Assembly (NCBI GenBank): GCA_049511335.1
Contig: JBEKYD010000004.1
Location: forward strand, 11,394-75,393
DNA: 64,000 bases
Source of the DNA: JBEKYD01 sp049511335
GTDB taxonomy: Bacteria; Acidobacteriota; Terriglobia; Bryobacterales; Bryobacteraceae
Direction of reading: 5' to 3'
Shown: positions 16,562 to 25,670 of the stretch, piece after piece
How positions within the stretch are numbered: the first letter of the stretch is position 1
How the letters are laid out: each line of letters starts with the position of its first letter
The notes under the pieces: model-generated
What the model was told of the DNA's origin: nothing
What the model saw: only the letters and a program-made list of their open reading frames with translations
Database searches by the model: none
Program-made: the position numbers and the translations under genes

Positions 16562-17764
16562 ATGATCCTCGGCGAAGCCTTCCGATTCAGCGCGCAAGCC
16601 TTGCGCGCCAATCCTATCCGCAGTCTGCTGACCGGCCTGGGCATGGTCATCGGGACCGCGTCGGTCATCCTGGTGGTGACCATTTCCCTCACCAGCCGCG
16701 ACTACATTCTGGAGCAGATCGAAGGCATCGGGTCCAACATCGTCTTTGGGTATTACGTCACCAGCGGCCCCACCGTGGCTTCGGCCGACGCCGACTACGT
16801 TAAAATGTCCGACGTCGAGGCGGTGCGGCAGGACCTCGCAGGCGACATCGTCGCGGCCACCGGCGTGATGTCCAGCTTCGAACGCGTGCTCGTCGGCAGC
16901 CGCCAGCGCGAGGTCAAAGTGATCGGCACCGACCAGGAATACCGCGCGGTGCGCAACATCGCGATCAGCGCGGGCCGCTTTCTCGATGCGAGCGATCTCG
17001 CCCTGCGCGAAAAGGTGATCCTGCTGACCGACGCTCTGGCCGATCGCATGTACGGCGGGCGGGCCAACGCGCTCGGCCAACAGGTGCGGCTGTTCGGAAT
17101 CGAATTCACCGTGATCGGCACGTTTCACGAGCGCGTGGAGACTTTCGGACAATCGGAAATCGAGCGCGACACCATCCTCATGCCGATTACCGTGCTGCGA
17201 TATTTCACTCCCGTGGAACGCATCGACCCCATGTATGTCGAGGCCCGGTCGCCCGAACAGGTCGAAAGCGTGGCCGCGCGCGTTCAGGAGATCCTCGAAA
17301 GCCGGCACCGGCCCGGCGCGCCCTATCGCGTGGAAACGCTGACCGCCATTCTGAACGCCGCCAGGAATATTTCCGTGATTCTCTCGCTGGTATTGATTCT
17401 GGTCTCCGCCATCGCGCTGGTCATTTCCGGCATCGGCATCATGAACATCATGTTGGTCACCGTGACCGAGCGTACCCGGGAGATCGGCGTGCGTTTGGCG
17501 GTGGGCGCTTCGGCGCGCGACATCCTGCTGCAATTTCTGGTGGAAGCGATGATGGTGAGCCTGGCCGGCGGATCGGCCGGCATTCTGGCTGGCGTAGCGG
17601 TGCCGCTTGCAGTGGAGCTGTTCACCGATATATCGATTCCGATTTCGCCGGTGGCGATTGCGGTGGCATTCGGTGTGTCGTGCCTGGTGGGCCTGGTGTT
17701 CGGCATCCTGCCCGCCAACCGAGCTGCGCACCTCAACCCGACCGAAGCGCTGCGGTATGAGTGA
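16562..17764 (+). CDS. MacB/FtsX-type ABC transporter permease
   Basis: About 400 residues from ATG 16562 (a TTG at 16529 is also in frame). It has one N-terminal membrane segment (SLLTGLGMVIGTASVILVVTISL), a periplasmic core domain, then three C-terminal segments (ISVILSLVLILVSAIALVISGIGIMNIM, LLQFLVEAMMVSLAGGSAGILAGVAV, VAIAVAFGVSCLVGLVFGILPANRAA) and the closing HLNPTEALRYE typical of MacB-like permeases. The matching ATPase and fusion protein are not in this window. Unlike the permease at 11567-14050 it is a single, non-duplicated unit. Confidence 0.88.
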   Translation: MILGEAFRFSAQALRANPIRSLLTGLGMVIGTASVILVVTISLTSRDYILEQIEGIGSNIVFGYYVTSGPTVASADADYVKMSDVEAVRQDLAGDIVAATGVMSSFERVLVGSRQREVKVIGTDQEYRAVRNIAISAGRFLDASDLALREKVILLTDALADRMYGGRANALGQQVRLFGIEFTVIGTFHERVETFGQSEIERDTILMPITVLRYFTPVERIDPMYVEARSPEQVESVAARVQEILESRHRPGAPYRVETLTAILNAARNISVILSLVLILVSAIALVISGIGIMNIMLVTVTERTREIGVRLAVGASARDILLQFLVEAMMVSLAGGSAGILAGVAVPLAVELFTDISIPISPVAIAVAFGVSCLVGLVFGILPANRAAHLNPTEALRYE

Positions 17765-17779
17765 GCGTCAACGGACAGC

Positions 17780-18382
17780 TCAGTTGCCCACGTTCACCAC
17801 TTCGAAATGGAAGCGATGAGGCGGGAGCAGAGCGGGAGTCTGACGGGCCAGGTGCGACCAGGTGTGGAAGGCCGAATCGGCGACGGTGGAGTTCAGGTAG
17901 AGCAAGAACTGGCTGGAGCAACAGCCGATGGGTGGCGGCTGGCGGAACGTGAGGCGCAAGCCGACGGCGCGCTCGATGGTGACGCCGGGGGTGGAAATCT
18001 GTTTCTCGCGAAGCAGGGTGACGAAGCTGGCGCGGCCGGCGTGGGGCCAGACATCCGGCTGCAGCAGCGGGCGCAGCACGCCTTCGGATTCGAAAGTGAT
18101 CTCGCACTGGCGAATCCACTCGAGCACGGAATCGCCCCAAGACCAATGATTCCTTAGGCCCTTGTATTGTTCGGCAAGTTGCAGAGCGAGCTCGAAAGTG
18201 CGCTGTTCGAGGGTGGCGCGGTCGGCATCGCTGGGGGCGAGCATTTCCTCGGCTTCCGGCATGGCGGAATCGAGGTCGGCCGGGTCGTTCTCGCCGGAAA
18301 TGAATGCCACTCCGTGGAGCAGCAAGGGCGGCAACTCATGGGTTTTGCCGCCGGGAATTTCGATATAGCATTGGTCCGCCAT
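17780..18382 (-). CDS. Hypothetical protein
   Basis: This 200-residue cytoplasmic-looking protein has no signal peptide or membrane segment and no motif I recognise. Acidic residues are frequent in the first half (GENDPADLDSAMPEAEEML), and Pro/Cys appear in RQPPPIGCCSSQFLLY. It is convergent with the permease gene (15-bp gap). The complementary strand is also open in part, but codon use and a full-length frame favour this strand. Confidence 0.6.
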   Translation of the reverse strand: MADQCYIEIPGGKTHELPPLLLHGVAFISGENDPADLDSAMPEAEEMLAPSDADRATLEQRTFELALQLAEQYKGLRNHWSWGDSVLEWIRQCEITFESEGVLRPLLQPDVWPHAGRASFVTLLREKQISTPGVTIERAVGLRLTFRQPPPIGCCSSQFLLYLNSTVADSAFHTWSHLARQTPALLPPHRFHFEVVNVGN

Positions 18383-18564
18383 AGCGTCCCCCTACCTATA
18401 CATATCGACGTAAATGCGCGCTTCCTCTGTTCCATTCTTAGCACGCAATGGGCCAAATTGAGCCCAAAATGTTTTCATCTGTGACATTCATTGCGCTTAT
18501 GGAAGCTTTAGCAATCCATGCGGTGTGCTGCCAGACAGGGGCAACGATACCCAGAACGGTGCGT

Positions 18565-18572
18565 GCTATGAT
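18565..18572 (+). promoter_or_regulatory. Extended -10 promoter element of the ROK kinase gene
   Basis: TGCTATGAT (TG at 18565, TATGAT at 18567-18572) ends eleven bases before ATG 18584, and no Shine-Dalgarno lies between. The transcript would be nearly leaderless. Confidence 0.55.
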
Positions 18573-18583
18573 GCCGGTTTGGC

Positions 18584-19513
18584 ATGGCGGATTATTCGAT
18601 CGGAGTGGATTTAGGCGGCACCAACCTACGCGCGGCGGCTATCGATCGCGGCGGCGCGATGCTGGAGGGGATCTCCGGCGTAACGAATTTCTCGGCGGGA
18701 CGCGACGCCGTTCTGGGCGACATCGTGCAGGCCATCGAAGCGTTGCGGGAGCGCCACGGCAAGCAGGGGCTGGCGGGAATCGGGGCCGGCGTGCCGGGCT
18801 TTATCCGCATTCGTGAAGGCTTTATTACCAATTCTAATAACCTGCCGTATCTGGAGAATTTTCCGGTGCGCGACGAGTTGGCGCGGCGGCTCGGGACCAA
18901 AGTGATTTTGGAAAACGACGCCAACGCGGCGGCTCTGGGCGAGAAATGGGTGGGCGCGGGCAAAGGTGTGGACGACTTGGTGCTGCTGACGCTGGGCACG
19001 GGCGTTGGAGGAGGAATTATTTCAGGCGGGAAGGTGCTGCGCGGCGCGGTGGGAATGGCGGGCGAGGTGGGACACACGACGGTGGTGCCGGATGGAAATC
19101 CATGCGGCTGCGGCAACCGCGGCTGCCTGGAGAAGCACGCTTCCGCCACTTCGGTCGCGGCCATGGCGGGCATGATGCACCTGGGCGCCGATTTGAGCGC
19201 GCGGGCCGTGGCGGAAATGGCCAAGCTCGAAACTGAAGAAGGCGAGAAGGCGCGGCACATCTGGCGGGTGTTTGGCGACGCGCTGGGCGTGGCGCTGGCG
19301 AACCTGGTGAACATCTTCAATTTTCCGTTGTACCTGCTGAGCGGCGGCGTATTGCCGGCCTGGGAGTTTTTCGCGCCGTCCATGCTGGAGACGGTGGCGC
19401 GGCGGTCTTTTACCTACCGTGCGACACAGCCGGAAACCCGCATCGCACCGGCCACGCTGGGCAACGAAGCGGGACTCTACGGCGCGGCTTATCTATCGTG
19501 GCTGGGGGAGTGA
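18584..19513 (+). CDS. glk: ROK family glucokinase-like sugar kinase
   Basis: This 309-residue protein has the nucleotide-binding GVDLGGTNLR (7-16), catalytic Asp in ENDANAAALGE (Asp112), LGTGVGGGII (138-146), the EVGHTTV motif (His164) and the ROK zinc site CGCGNRGCLE (Cys174, 176, 181). It phosphorylates glucose or a related hexose in the cytoplasm. Substrate choice among ROK sugars is inferred, not shown. It is monocistronic by spacing. Confidence 0.9.
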   Translation: MADYSIGVDLGGTNLRAAAIDRGGAMLEGISGVTNFSAGRDAVLGDIVQAIEALRERHGKQGLAGIGAGVPGFIRIREGFITNSNNLPYLENFPVRDELARRLGTKVILENDANAAALGEKWVGAGKGVDDLVLLTLGTGVGGGIISGGKVLRGAVGMAGEVGHTTVVPDGNPCGCGNRGCLEKHASATSVAAMAGMMHLGADLSARAVAEMAKLETEEGEKARHIWRVFGDALGVALANLVNIFNFPLYLLSGGVLPAWEFFAPSMLETVARRSFTYRATQPETRIAPATLGNEAGLYGAAYLSWLGE

Positions 19514-19525
19514 CGGGCGGGCTGG

Positions 19526-19711
19526 TTACTTGCCTGCAAGCTTGTCCACACGCCGAGTTAATTCTTCGATCTTCAGATCGCGTTCGAGCCCGGCCTCGAT
19601 CCGCTGGAGGGAGTCTCTGATTGGTGAGAACTCGCGCTTGACCGAGACCTTCATGCTGGCAATCGGCGTCTCGATGTTCTGAAAGCGCAGATTTAATTCC
19701 CGGTCGTCCAT
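19526..19711 (-). CDS. Small coiled-coil hypothetical protein
   Basis: This 61-residue charged protein is predicted to be helical (ELNLRFQNIETPIASMK..., IRDSLQRIEAGLERDLKIEELTRRVDKL) with heptad-like spacing of Leu/Ile. A good ribosome site (GGAAGGAA on the minus strand) precedes ATG 19711. Convergent with the kinase gene. No known function. Confidence 0.55.
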   Translation of the reverse strand: MDDRELNLRFQNIETPIASMKVSVKREFSPIRDSLQRIEAGLERDLKIEELTRRVDKLAGK

Positions 19712-19779
19712 GCTTCCTTCCGCCCTGGCTTTTATGTTACCTGAGGTCGACCGACGATCGTGGCGCAGGCTCTCGGCCT

Positions 19780-20094
19780 AATGCCGCATACTTTTGTGTC
19801 CGTGACACACCCGCATAAGTTGTAGGGCGGACCCCCTGGTCCGCATAGGCGTTAAAATAAGCCGCCGCACACCACCGTATGTTGTGGACGGCAGAAATCG
19901 CGTTTCCAAGATCTTGCGGTCGGGACGGCATATTTTAACGCCTATTCCCTGGTCCGCGGCCGGCCCCCCGGCCGGCTCTTCGCCGGTAGCGGAGACTTGG
20001 TGCTTGGGGAAAAGAGCGGGACGAGGGCGTCCCGCGCGGACCAGGGGGTCCGCCCCACTAATGATGCCGTGCCGGCTTGCGAAAAGTACGTGGC
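19780..20094. repeat. Dispersed repeat, copy 2, interrupted by a MITE-like element
   Basis: This matches 4473-4672. The two copies align over about 200 bp when 113 bp (a 101-bp insert plus one 12-bp repeat of the junction) is removed. It holds paired palindromes of GGTCCGC and GCGGGACGAGGGCGTCCCGC. The whole gap 19712-20227 is made of this repeat and a short hairpin (CACGCT-gag-AGCGTG at about 20199-20214); I see no gene. Confidence 0.8.
19845..19945. mobile_element. 101-bp MITE-like insert
   Basis: The ends are a perfect 15-bp inverted repeat, ATAGGCGTTAAAATA and TATTTTAACGCCTAT. It sits exactly where copy 1 of the surrounding repeat is uninterrupted. The 11-bp CCCTGGTCCGC occurs on both sides (19834-19844 and 19947-19957), consistent with a target duplication or a slip. 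No coding capacity. Confidence 0.75.
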
Positions 20095-20227
20095 GCGGGC
20101 TGTCAAGCAGGCTCTCGGCCTGCCGTGCCGGCACTTTTGCCGACACGTTGGATTCTCACTCGCGCTGGCCCAGGCGTTCCCAGGAGTGGGGACGCGGCAC
20201 GCTGAGAGCGTGCGCCACGTAATTTAG

Positions 20228-21751
20228 TCAGCGGCGGGCGAGCAGGCGGTAGCCTTCGATCTCCAGCGGCGGATTGAGGGGTCGATAGTTGGCGGCGATC
20301 CAATTCTCGATGGCCGCGAAATGCACGCTATCGGCGGGGGCGCTGGGGAAGACACGTTGGACGGTGCGGGCATCGAGGGGAAGATAGAGCACCCAATCGG
20401 GCGGGTTGCGTTTGAGATCGGCGAGGGCGGAAGCCTGGTCGGCGGCGGTCATCATGCCGGGGCCGAGATAGGAGTAGCGGGTGGGATTGGCCGCCTGGGT
20501 CAGGAAATAGAACAGGGGCAAATACGGATGGACGTACAAGGGCTGAGAGGGGTGAACCAGCGATAGCAAGCGGGCGATGGCGGGGCGGACCGCCGGAGCG
20601 AGCCTCAGATTACCGGCCGGCGATGGGATGGTAGCAGCGGAGGCAATTGCCTGGCCGCTTTCGACTAGCGACACCACGGCCCAGGGAAGCATGACGGCCG
20701 CGACAGCGAGGCCGAACCAGCGTGGCGCCCGAACCGCCAGCAACAGTCCGGCCAGCGCATAGCCCAGCGGAGCCACTGTGGCGAGGTGACCGATATCGGG
20801 CCGCGGCCAGGTGGTGAGGACCATGGCAACCATCACGGCCAGCATCCAGGCAATGGAGAATCGGAGCGGTTTCGACACACTTCGCCAAGCGAGCAGCCAG
20901 CCCAGCAAGGAGACGACCGGAAGAATGGCGGGTAGCGCGGCGATCAGAAAGAGGAAGGCGCGGAGAGGCGCGGGGGCGGCTGCGGTGGAATCGAGAAAAC
21001 CTTGCCAGCCTCCGTTGAACCGGCCATAAGGCGTGACGTTGACGCGCGCGTAATTGGCCGCGGTCCAGGCAAGCTGATGGAGAAACGGCAGGGCGATACC
21101 GCGCGCGAGCATGAATGCCGCGGCGGCGGCCCATACGCCCGCGCACGCGGCGAGATACGGCCACAAGAACCCGCGCCGGGCGATCAAGGCTACGACAGTC
21201 CCTGCCGCGACCAAAACCATAGTAGGAGTACACACGGCGGCGGCGCCGGCGAAGAGGCCGGCCAGAATCCACCACATGCGTTTGCCGCTCAGATGCCCTT
21301 CCACGCCGCAGGCTACCGATAGAAGAGCGAGCGCCGCGCTGTCCCAGCGATGGCTGGGCGAGAGCAGCACGGGGTTGGAGGCTTCGAGACCGAGGAACAC
21401 CAGCACGGTGAGAGCACCGGCGCGCGGATATCCCAGCCGCGCCATGAGCCAGAAGACCACGGCGCACTGGAGCGAGAAATCCAGACAGACGATGATCCGC
21501 CCGGCGGCCAGGGTAATGCCGAGAATCCGGAAGGCGAGCTCTTGCAGCCAGAAACTGCCGGGCGCGAGGTAAGCAAAAAAATCGACGTAGAGCCGTTGGC
21601 CGTGAGCCATTCGTTCCGCCGCATCGAGCAGGATACCCTCGTCGATATTGAGGACGAGGCGCCGCATCTCGAAGCGCGCCAGCAGCAGGGCGACGGCGGC
21701 GAAAATGGCCAGACTAAGGAATCGGTTCCGCAATGACGATCCCGTTTTCAA
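20228..21751 (-). CDS. Polytopic membrane protein, GT-C (ArnT/PMT-like) glycosyltransferase-like
   Basis: TTG 21751 is preferred as start: GGGAG lies five bases upstream, and the longer frame to 21877 translates a palindromic repeat. The product is about 507 residues with some ten or more membrane segments. The first extracellular loop has NIDEGILLDAAERMAHGQRLYVDFFAYLAPG, where the acidic pair (D-E) after the first helix is typical of GT-C enzymes using polyprenyl-linked sugars. The C-terminal part is soluble and includes a WVLYLPLDARTVQRVFP stretch. Acceptor unknown. Confidence 0.65.
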   Translation of the reverse strand: MKTGSSLRNRFLSLAIFAAVALLLARFEMRRLVLNIDEGILLDAAERMAHGQRLYVDFFAYLAPGSFWLQELAFRILGITLAAGRIIVCLDFSLQCAVVFWLMARLGYPRAGALTVLVFLGLEASNPVLLSPSHRWDSAALALLSVACGVEGHLSGKRMWWILAGLFAGAAAVCTPTMVLVAAGTVVALIARRGFLWPYLAACAGVWAAAAAFMLARGIALPFLHQLAWTAANYARVNVTPYGRFNGGWQGFLDSTAAAPAPLRAFLFLIAALPAILPVVSLLGWLLAWRSVSKPLRFSIAWMLAVMVAMVLTTWPRPDIGHLATVAPLGYALAGLLLAVRAPRWFGLAVAAVMLPWAVVSLVESGQAIASAATIPSPAGNLRLAPAVRPAIARLLSLVHPSQPLYVHPYLPLFYFLTQAANPTRYSYLGPGMMTAADQASALADLKRNPPDWVLYLPLDARTVQRVFPSAPADSVHFAAIENWIAANYRPLNPPLEIEGYRLLARR

Positions 21752-21823
21752 ACTGCTCCCTATGGCTGCCGCTCGGAAACGCGCGAAGCCGAGCCGCGAC
21801 CGGGAGGAGGTGTGAAGACATAC

Positions 21824-21908
21824 AGCCACGGATGAACACAGATGAACACGGATTAAAACCAGGGCTCTTATTTGCATTATCTGTGTTCATCGGTGTTCAT
21901 CCGTGGCT
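21824..21908. repeat. 85-bp inverted repeat (30-bp arms)
   Basis: Arms at 21824-21853 and 21879-21908 (AGCCACGGATGAACAC... and complement) match at 28 of 30 positions around a 25-base loop. Each arm itself repeats GATGAACAC. Similar sequences are found dispersed in many unrelated genomes. Non-coding. Confidence 0.8.
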
Positions 21909-21993
21909 CAAAGCGATTCTTCCATAGCTCATGCGGGAGCGGCCGCACGCGAATATGTTACCGAACTTCTGAATGTGCCTGGGCAAGAGCCTT

Positions 21994-22001
21994 GTTATAC
22001 T
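21994..22001 (+). promoter_or_regulatory. Extended -10 promoter element
   Basis: TGTTATACT, with TATACT at 21996-22001, ends eleven bases before ATG 22013. The interval TCGTGATTTCCC has no ribosome site, suggesting a leaderless message. Confidence 0.5.
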
Positions 22002-22012
22002 CGTGATTTCCC

Positions 22013-22306
22013 ATGGCGAATCCGAAGTACGCGGTTTCCGAAAAGCCGATACCGGTGGCGGAGCTGGTGGACACGTTGAGCGACGGCGCCAAAGTGAAGC
22101 GGCGCATTCCGCGCATGCGGGCCTGCAACGAGAAAGACGAGAAGGGCAAGCTGTGCGCGGGGCACCTGAAGCGGTGGTACTTCTTCGGCGACGAGGTCAA
22201 GCGGAAGTTCGGCGCGAACGCCGAAATCTACCGCTGCGAACATTGCAAGACGCTCTACCTCCCCAATCCGGAAGAGGCGCCGCGCACCGGGACATTGGCG
22301 TACTAA
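22013..22306 (+). CDS. Small zinc-binding-type conserved hypothetical protein
   Basis: This 97-residue protein has Cys in RACNEKDEKGKLCAGHLKRWYFF and a CEHCKTLYLPNP pair near the C-terminus, giving four Cys plus His as a possible zinc ribbon. The middle is basic (KVKRRIPRMR). I think of it as an Acidobacterial conserved hypothetical. ATG 22013 is chosen; an earlier in-frame start is not supported. Confidence 0.7.
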   Translation: MANPKYAVSEKPIPVAELVDTLSDGAKVKRRIPRMRACNEKDEKGKLCAGHLKRWYFFGDEVKRKFGANAEIYRCEHCKTLYLPNPEEAPRTGTLAY

Positions 22307-22442
22307 ACTCTTGCCGGCCGCCGGGCCGGATTCACCGCCGTTGTGCGGCTTCGCACGGACTCGCCAATAATGAACCCATCCATCCAATAACAGGACGCCC
22401 GTGATAAAATTGGGCAACAAGCCTTTTTTTAGGGGGGAAGAA

Positions 22443-25400
22443 ATGCAGGTTCGTTCGTATCGCGGAAGTGTTTTCTTTTGCGCCGTCTCGATGTTTTTTC
22501 TCTGCGCGAGCACGGCTTACCCACAATCCACTGGAACCATTACGGGCACGGTTGTCGATCCGACCGGTGCGCCCGTGCCGAATGCGGCCATCGCGGTCAA
22601 AAACTCAGGCACCGGGGAGGAGCGCAAGGCGGCAACCGATTCGGCAGGCATTTATGCGGTGCCGTCGCTCCCCATCGGCACATACACCGTGGAAGTCAAG
22701 TCCCCCGGCATGGCGCCCATGACGGCGGGAAACGTTCACTTGCAGGTAGGCAGCACCATGCGGCAGGATTTCACATTGCAGATCGCCACGGCCAGCGCCG
22801 CGGTCGAGGTGGAAGCGCACGCGCCGCTGCTCGATACTACCGGAGTCTCTCTGGGGACCGTGATCAACCAGGAAACGGTGCAGGAGATTCCACTCAACGG
22901 ACGGCATTTCATGGATTTGTCACTGTTGATTCCGGGGTCCGTGGTTCCCCCCGCTAATGGGTTTCTGACGGCTCCGTTGCGCGGGCAGGGGTCGTTTGCC
23001 TTTAACTCCGTCGGCGCCCGCGAAGATAGCATCAACTTCATGATCAACGGCATCAATCTGAGCGATCCCAACCAGAACCAGATCACCTTCCAGCCCGTCA
23101 TCAGCACGGTGGCGGAGTTCAAGACCGACAATTCGACCTTCAGCGCCGAATACGGCCGCAACTCGGGTTCGATCGTGAATATCGCCACCCGCAGCGGCGT
23201 GAACCAGTGGCACGGCGAAGCGTACGAATTCCTGCGAAACAACGATCTGGATGCGCGCAATTGGTCTAACCCGACGTTCGTAACCTCGGGAGGCGTACAG
23301 GTGCCCAACGTGATGTCGCCATTCAAACGCAACCAGTTCGGAGGCGACGGCGGCGGCGGCATCGTCAAGGACAAGACCTTCATATTTCTGAGTTTCGAAG
23401 GCGAGCGCCAGCGGCAGGCAGTGCCGCTTTCGGCCACCGTTCTCACCGCTGCCCAGCGCGGCCAGGCGAGCGATTCCGTCGTGGCCGGGCTGCTGCCGCT
23501 GATTCCGCTGCCTAACTCCGGCACCAACCAGTACGCTTCCTCGGCGGTGGCGCCGGTGAACATCGAGCAAGGCACGGCTAACTTCACCCAGGTTTTCTCC
23601 GATAAGCAACAGGTCAACGTGTATTACGCCATTCAGCGCGACCAGCGCAACGAACCGCCTTCCACCGACGCCAACAGCTTCGGAGCATTCAATAGCATTC
23701 CGAGCGGCGGCGACCAGCGTAACGGCAATCGCGAACTGCTCACCGTTAACGATTCCTGGACAATCAGCCCGACCCTGGTGAACGAGGCGCGCACCGGATT
23801 CAACCGCATCCACATTACCTTCGTCGCCGATAACAACTACAGCGCCACGACGTACGGAATCAATAGCGGCGTGACCGCGGCGATCGGGCTGCCCCAGATT
23901 GCGGTTTCGGGGGCTTTCACGTTCGGCGGCATCAGCGGATTTCCGCAAGGCCGGGGCGACAACGTCGGAGTTCTTTCCGACACTCTGACCTGGATCCACG
24001 GCAGCCACACCATCAAGATGGGCGCGGAGTTCCGGCGCCAGAACTCGGATAACTTCTCTTACACTCCCGGAACCTTCAGCTTCGCCAGTATTACTACCTT
24101 CCTGGCCGACCAGGCGAGCGGGTTCACGGCAAACACTTCGAACCGTTCGAACCGCACTTACGGGAATGCGCTGGGCGCGTTTATCACCGACAGTTGGAAG
24201 GCCAGCCCGGGGCTCACGCTTTCGCTCGGCTTGCGCTACGACTGGTACGGGACACCGACCGAGGCGGAAGGCCGCTACGTAGTGTTCGACCCGACCACGG
24301 ACTCGCTCCAGCATGTGGGTCAAGGGAGCGGTCCCAGCGTGGCGTACAACCAGAGCGCTTTGAATTTCCAGCCGCGGGTGGGATTGGCGTGGGATCCGTT
24401 CCACCGCGGCAACACCGTGTTTCGCGCCGCTTATGCCATCATGACCGACCAGCCGACGCTGGGTCTGGTGACGGGCCTGGCTGCCAACCCGCCCTTTGCG
24501 TTTCCGATCTCGTATGTGCCCACTACCGCGGTTCCGTTCGTGACTCTTGCCAACGCCTTCCCAGCGGCCTCCGGGAGCGTTGCGCCGGTGTCGGTGGCGC
24601 ATAACTACAAGGACGCTTACTTTTCGGAATGGAATTTAAACATCCAGCAGAACCTGGGAGGCAACTACGCTCTGACGGCAGGCTATATCGGCAGCAAGGG
24701 CTCGGACCTCAACATCGAGCGCAATTACAACCAGCCGATCAACGGCGCCCGGCCGTACCCGGCGCTTTCCGCTTCGAGCCCCGTCGATCCGGGCGTGCCG
24801 CTCTCCAATATTCTGGTCTACGAGAGCGATGGCAACTCTTCCTATCAAGCGGCGTTTGTAGAGCTGAAAAAGGCTTTGTCCAATGGGCTGACGTTCGACG
24901 GGTCGTACACCCGCTCGAAATCGATCGACGACAATTCGCGCAACGTTCAGGGCCTGGCAATTCAGAACAGCTACAACATCGCCGGGGACCGCGGACTTTC
25001 GGATTTCGATGCCCGCAACCATTTCGTGCTGAGCGCGGTCTACCAATTGCCGTGGAAAGGAAACCGGCTGAAGGAAGGCTGGCAGTTTTCCATCATCGAT
25101 ACGGCGCAAAGTGGAAATCCCATCAATTTTCATCTAAGCAACACGTCGTTTGCGGGCGCCGCGGTTCTGCGCCCGAACGTGACGGGTCCGGTCACGACCG
25201 GCTTCACGCCGGCCACCAACGGCAGCGCCACCTCGGTGACCTACATCCAGAACCCTTCGGTATTCATCAACCAGGGGACCACCCCCGGCACCACGCTCGG
25301 GTTCGGTAATCTCGGCCGCAACGTGGTGATTGGGCCGGGCTTCGTCGACACCGATTTTTCGGTGGCCAAGTTCACCAATATCAAGAGCGACGGACGCATC

Positions 25401-25574
25401 GTTCTGGAGACTCGCGTCGACGCTTTCGACATATTCAACCAGGCCAACTTCACCCAGCCGGTTTCGACCATTGGCTCTTCCACCTTGGGCTTGATCACCG
25501 GAGGGACGCGCTTCCCGGCCGGAGACGGCGGGACCTCGCGGCAGTTCCAGATTTCGATGAAACTGAGGTTCTAA
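22443..25574 (+). CDS. Oar-like TonB-dependent receptor
   Basis: About 1043 residues from ATG 22443 (GGGGGGAAGA upstream; the in-frame start at 22401 is less likely). The signal peptide (SVFFCAVSMFFLCASTAYPQ) is followed by a carboxypeptidase-regulatory-like domain (GTITGTVVDPTGAPVPNAAIAV, about residues 30-110), a plug (LDTTGVSLGTVINQETVQEIPLNGR) and a long beta-barrel ending in the aromatic FQISMKLRF. This is the outer-membrane CarboxypepD_reg/OmpA-like receptor type that is expanded in Solibacter. The substrate is probably a glycan or peptide, not determinable here. A hairpin terminator follows. Confidence 0.92.
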   Translation: MQVRSYRGSVFFCAVSMFFLCASTAYPQSTGTITGTVVDPTGAPVPNAAIAVKNSGTGEERKAATDSAGIYAVPSLPIGTYTVEVKSPGMAPMTAGNVHLQVGSTMRQDFTLQIATASAAVEVEAHAPLLDTTGVSLGTVINQETVQEIPLNGRHFMDLSLLIPGSVVPPANGFLTAPLRGQGSFAFNSVGAREDSINFMINGINLSDPNQNQITFQPVISTVAEFKTDNSTFSAEYGRNSGSIVNIATRSGVNQWHGEAYEFLRNNDLDARNWSNPTFVTSGGVQVPNVMSPFKRNQFGGDGGGGIVKDKTFIFLSFEGERQRQAVPLSATVLTAAQRGQASDSVVAGLLPLIPLPNSGTNQYASSAVAPVNIEQGTANFTQVFSDKQQVNVYYAIQRDQRNEPPSTDANSFGAFNSIPSGGDQRNGNRELLTVNDSWTISPTLVNEARTGFNRIHITFVADNNYSATTYGINSGVTAAIGLPQIAVSGAFTFGGISGFPQGRGDNVGVLSDTLTWIHGSHTIKMGAEFRRQNSDNFSYTPGTFSFASITTFLADQASGFTANTSNRSNRTYGNALGAFITDSWKASPGLTLSLGLRYDWYGTPTEAEGRYVVFDPTTDSLQHVGQGSGPSVAYNQSALNFQPRVGLAWDPFHRGNTVFRAAYAIMTDQPTLGLVTGLAANPPFAFPISYVPTTAVPFVTLANAFPAASGSVAPVSVAHNYKDAYFSEWNLNIQQNLGGNYALTAGYIGSKGSDLNIERNYNQPINGARPYPALSASSPVDPGVPLSNILVYESDGNSSYQAAFVELKKALSNGLTFDGSYTRSKSIDDNSRNVQGLAIQNSYNIAGDRGLSDFDARNHFVLSAVYQLPWKGNRLKEGWQFSIIDTAQSGNPINFHLSNTSFAGAAVLRPNVTGPVTTGFTPATNGSATSVTYIQNPSVFINQGTTPGTTLGFGNLGRNVVIGPGFVDTDFSVAKFTNIKSDGRIVLETRVDAFDIFNQANFTQPVSTIGSSTLGLITGGTRFPAGDGGTSRQFQISMKLRF

Positions 25575-25585
25575 GTGTGCGGCGT

Positions 25586-25611
25586 GGAGCGGGACGCCCG
25601 CGTCCCGCTCC
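25586..25611 (+). terminator. Hairpin after the TonB receptor gene
   Basis: An 11-bp stem (GGAGCGGGACG / CGTCCCGCTCC) with loop CCCG lies 11 bases after the stop at 25574. There is no U-run, so strength is uncertain. The same GCGGGACG...CGTCCCGC core appears in the dispersed repeats. Confidence 0.55.
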
Positions 25612-25670
25612 TCCCGAAACGAGAGCCGGCCGATGGTCTCCTTTCGACCCGAACGAGCTACAGTAAGGAT

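Noticed and set aside
15261..17731. Long minus-strand frames opposite ppx and the MacB-type permease
   Set aside because: His/Gln/Arg-rich shadow translations; the plus-strand genes have complete family motifs.
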